Source: Prevotellaceae bacterium (GTDB taxonomy: Bacteria; Bacteroidota; Bacteroidia; Bacteroidales; UBA932). Taken from it: a stretch of 6,734 nucleotides of DNA. The position numbers and the translations under genes were made by a program. Positions 6,291 to 6,734 of this stretch are shown here, piece after piece. The DNA lies in NCBI GenBank assembly GCA_031289895.1, contig JAITOP010000116.1:1-6734 (forward strand), written 5' to 3'. The notes beneath the pieces are model-generated. The model was not told where the DNA came from, did no database searches, and was given only the letters and a program-made list of their open reading frames with translations. How positions within the stretch are numbered: position 1 is the stretch's first letter; every line of letters starts with the position of its first letter.

Positions 6291-6306
6291 CAGTCCTAAC
6301 GGACTG
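6291..6306. repeat. Short palindrome CAGTCC-TAAC-GGACTG
   Basis: CAGTCC (6291-6296) pairs perfectly with GGACTG (6301-6306) around TAAC. The loop-proximal pattern (CC-TAAC-GG) resembles the neighbouring palindromes (CC-GTTA-GG and CC-GTA-GG), suggesting one family of REP-like units. No T-run follows. Confidence 0.5.
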
Positions 6307-6345
6307 CTGTGTTGGCGAGGTATTATCATTTCTACCGAACGATAA

Positions 6346-6562
6346 TCCCTACGGATAGGGTGGCATAAATGGCAAAACCGTAAAAAAACACCATCCTATT
6401 AAAATTTTTATTATCATTGCGGCATAAATTTCAAGTGTCGTAAAAAAGAGACAGAAATTAACATTAGAGATAAATAAGCAGTTGTGTCTGAAAGTAAAAA
6501 AACTGCAAAATCGGAATTTTTTTAATAATATAATTCATTTATGCCACCCCACCCTACGGGAT
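6346..6562. mobile_element. Segment with inverted-repeat ends, MITE- or REP-like
   Basis: GGGTGGCATAAATG (6358-6371) is the exact reverse complement of 6536-6549, a perfect 14-bp inverted repeat. The similarity continues outward imperfectly: the left side begins ATCCC at 6346 and the right side ends GGGAT at 6562, giving 27-bp ends around a segment of about 217 bp. The inside has no reading frame of note but has short direct repeats (GGCATAAAT and CGTAAAAAA, twice each). No clear target-site duplication is visible. It could be a miniature non-autonomous element, a composite of REP units, or simply a long-range hairpin-forming spacer. Confidence 0.45.
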
Positions 6563-6646
6563 TTTTTTGTCTCTGTTATAATTTGTTTATTTGTCATATC
6601 TGAAACAACTTATTTAAAAAACCACGCAATTTTCTAATATTTTTTA

Positions 6647-6654
6647 TACTTTTG
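6647..6654 (+). promoter_or_regulatory. Possible -7 box for the last gene
   Basis: TACTTTTG matches TAnnTTTG and lies 18 bases before the GTG at 6673. No TTTG occurs at the -33 position (the region near 6623-6628 reads CACGCA). If used, the leader would be very short. Confidence 0.4.
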
Positions 6655-6672
6655 TTTCATAATTTTTAAGGT

Positions 6673-6734
6673 GTGAAAAGAGCAAGGTCGTTAATATTTT
6701 TATTGCTTGCCGATATAATAATATTGGCACATGC
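6673..6734 (+). CDS. Start of a gene for a secreted or membrane protein (partial)
   Basis: A frame opens at GTG 6673 and is still open at the window end, giving 20 residues: (M)KRARSLIFLLLADIIILAH. An in-frame TAA at 6667-6669 means no start upstream is possible, and no ATG lies inside the visible part. A basic N-terminus (KRAR) followed by about 13 mostly hydrophobic residues is typical of a signal peptide or a first membrane helix, with Asp in the middle as the one unusual residue. TAAGG stands just upstream and a -7 box at 6647. The family cannot be told from this much sequence, and the gene call itself needs the downstream sequence. Confidence 0.5.
   Translation, partial: MKRARSLIFLLLADIIILAH

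Larger units (their letters stand above)
6152..6672. other. Repeat-rich intergenic region
   Basis: This 521-bp stretch has no credible gene in any frame. Its first part (about 6201-6360) is relatively G/C-rich and carries four short palindromes. The second part (6346-6562) is bounded by inverted repeats and contains short direct repeats: TATTATCATT at 6321-6330 and 6409-6418, and GGCATAAAT at 6362 and 6421, with an inverted copy at 6537-6545. The last 100 bp are AT-rich and carry a -7 box for the gene at the window end. No tRNA or known riboswitch was recognised. Confidence 0.65.

Noticed and set aside
6551..6569. CCC-TAC-GGG followed by a T-run as a terminator
   Set aside because: The stem is only three G/C pairs. 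It fits better as the outer end of the inverted-repeat segment.

Overview
The window looks like chromosomal DNA of an AT-rich member of the Bacteroidota. Three things suggest this. A promoter of the form TTTG-20 bp-TATCTTTG matches the Bacteroidota -33/-7 consensus. Most genes have A-rich leaders with no Shine-Dalgarno sequence. The long K/E/Q-rich N-terminal region of IF2 and the NusA without C-terminal acidic repeats also fit this phylum. I cannot name the genus.

Layout. Positions 1-441 hold no convincing gene: a short hairpin with a T-run, a 20-bp direct repeat, a nine-unit 9-bp tandem repeat and a second weak hairpin. A strong promoter candidate at 442-473 opens a short leader with a terminator-like hairpin (500-527). 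This leads into the conserved translation/transcription cluster rimP (540-1010), nusA (1046-2287) and infB (2358-5477), all on the + strand with gaps of 35 and 70 bp. A hairpin with a U-rich tail after infB (5511-5549) probably ends the operon. Next is one unrecognised 197-residue gene (5558-6151) that may be a divergent PD-(D/E)XK-like protein. A repeat-rich 520-bp intergenic stretch follows, with small REP-like palindromes and a roughly 217-bp segment bounded by inverted repeats. The window ends inside a GTG-started gene whose first 20 residues look like a signal peptide or membrane anchor.

How the genes work together. RimP helps mature the 30S subunit, NusA tunes RNA polymerase pausing, termination and antitermination, and IF2 places initiator tRNA on the 30S subunit and promotes 50S joining. 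Their co-transcription couples ribosome assembly, transcription elongation and translation initiation. Two details may bear on regulation: the terminator-like hairpin in the leader of an operon that encodes NusA, and a strong AAGGAGG Shine-Dalgarno sequence in front of infB only.

I see no complete new defence, mobile or biosynthetic system. The points most worth a second look are the leader hairpin, the infB Shine-Dalgarno, the 16-residue repeats in the IF2 linker, the unknown protein after infB and the inverted-repeat element downstream.
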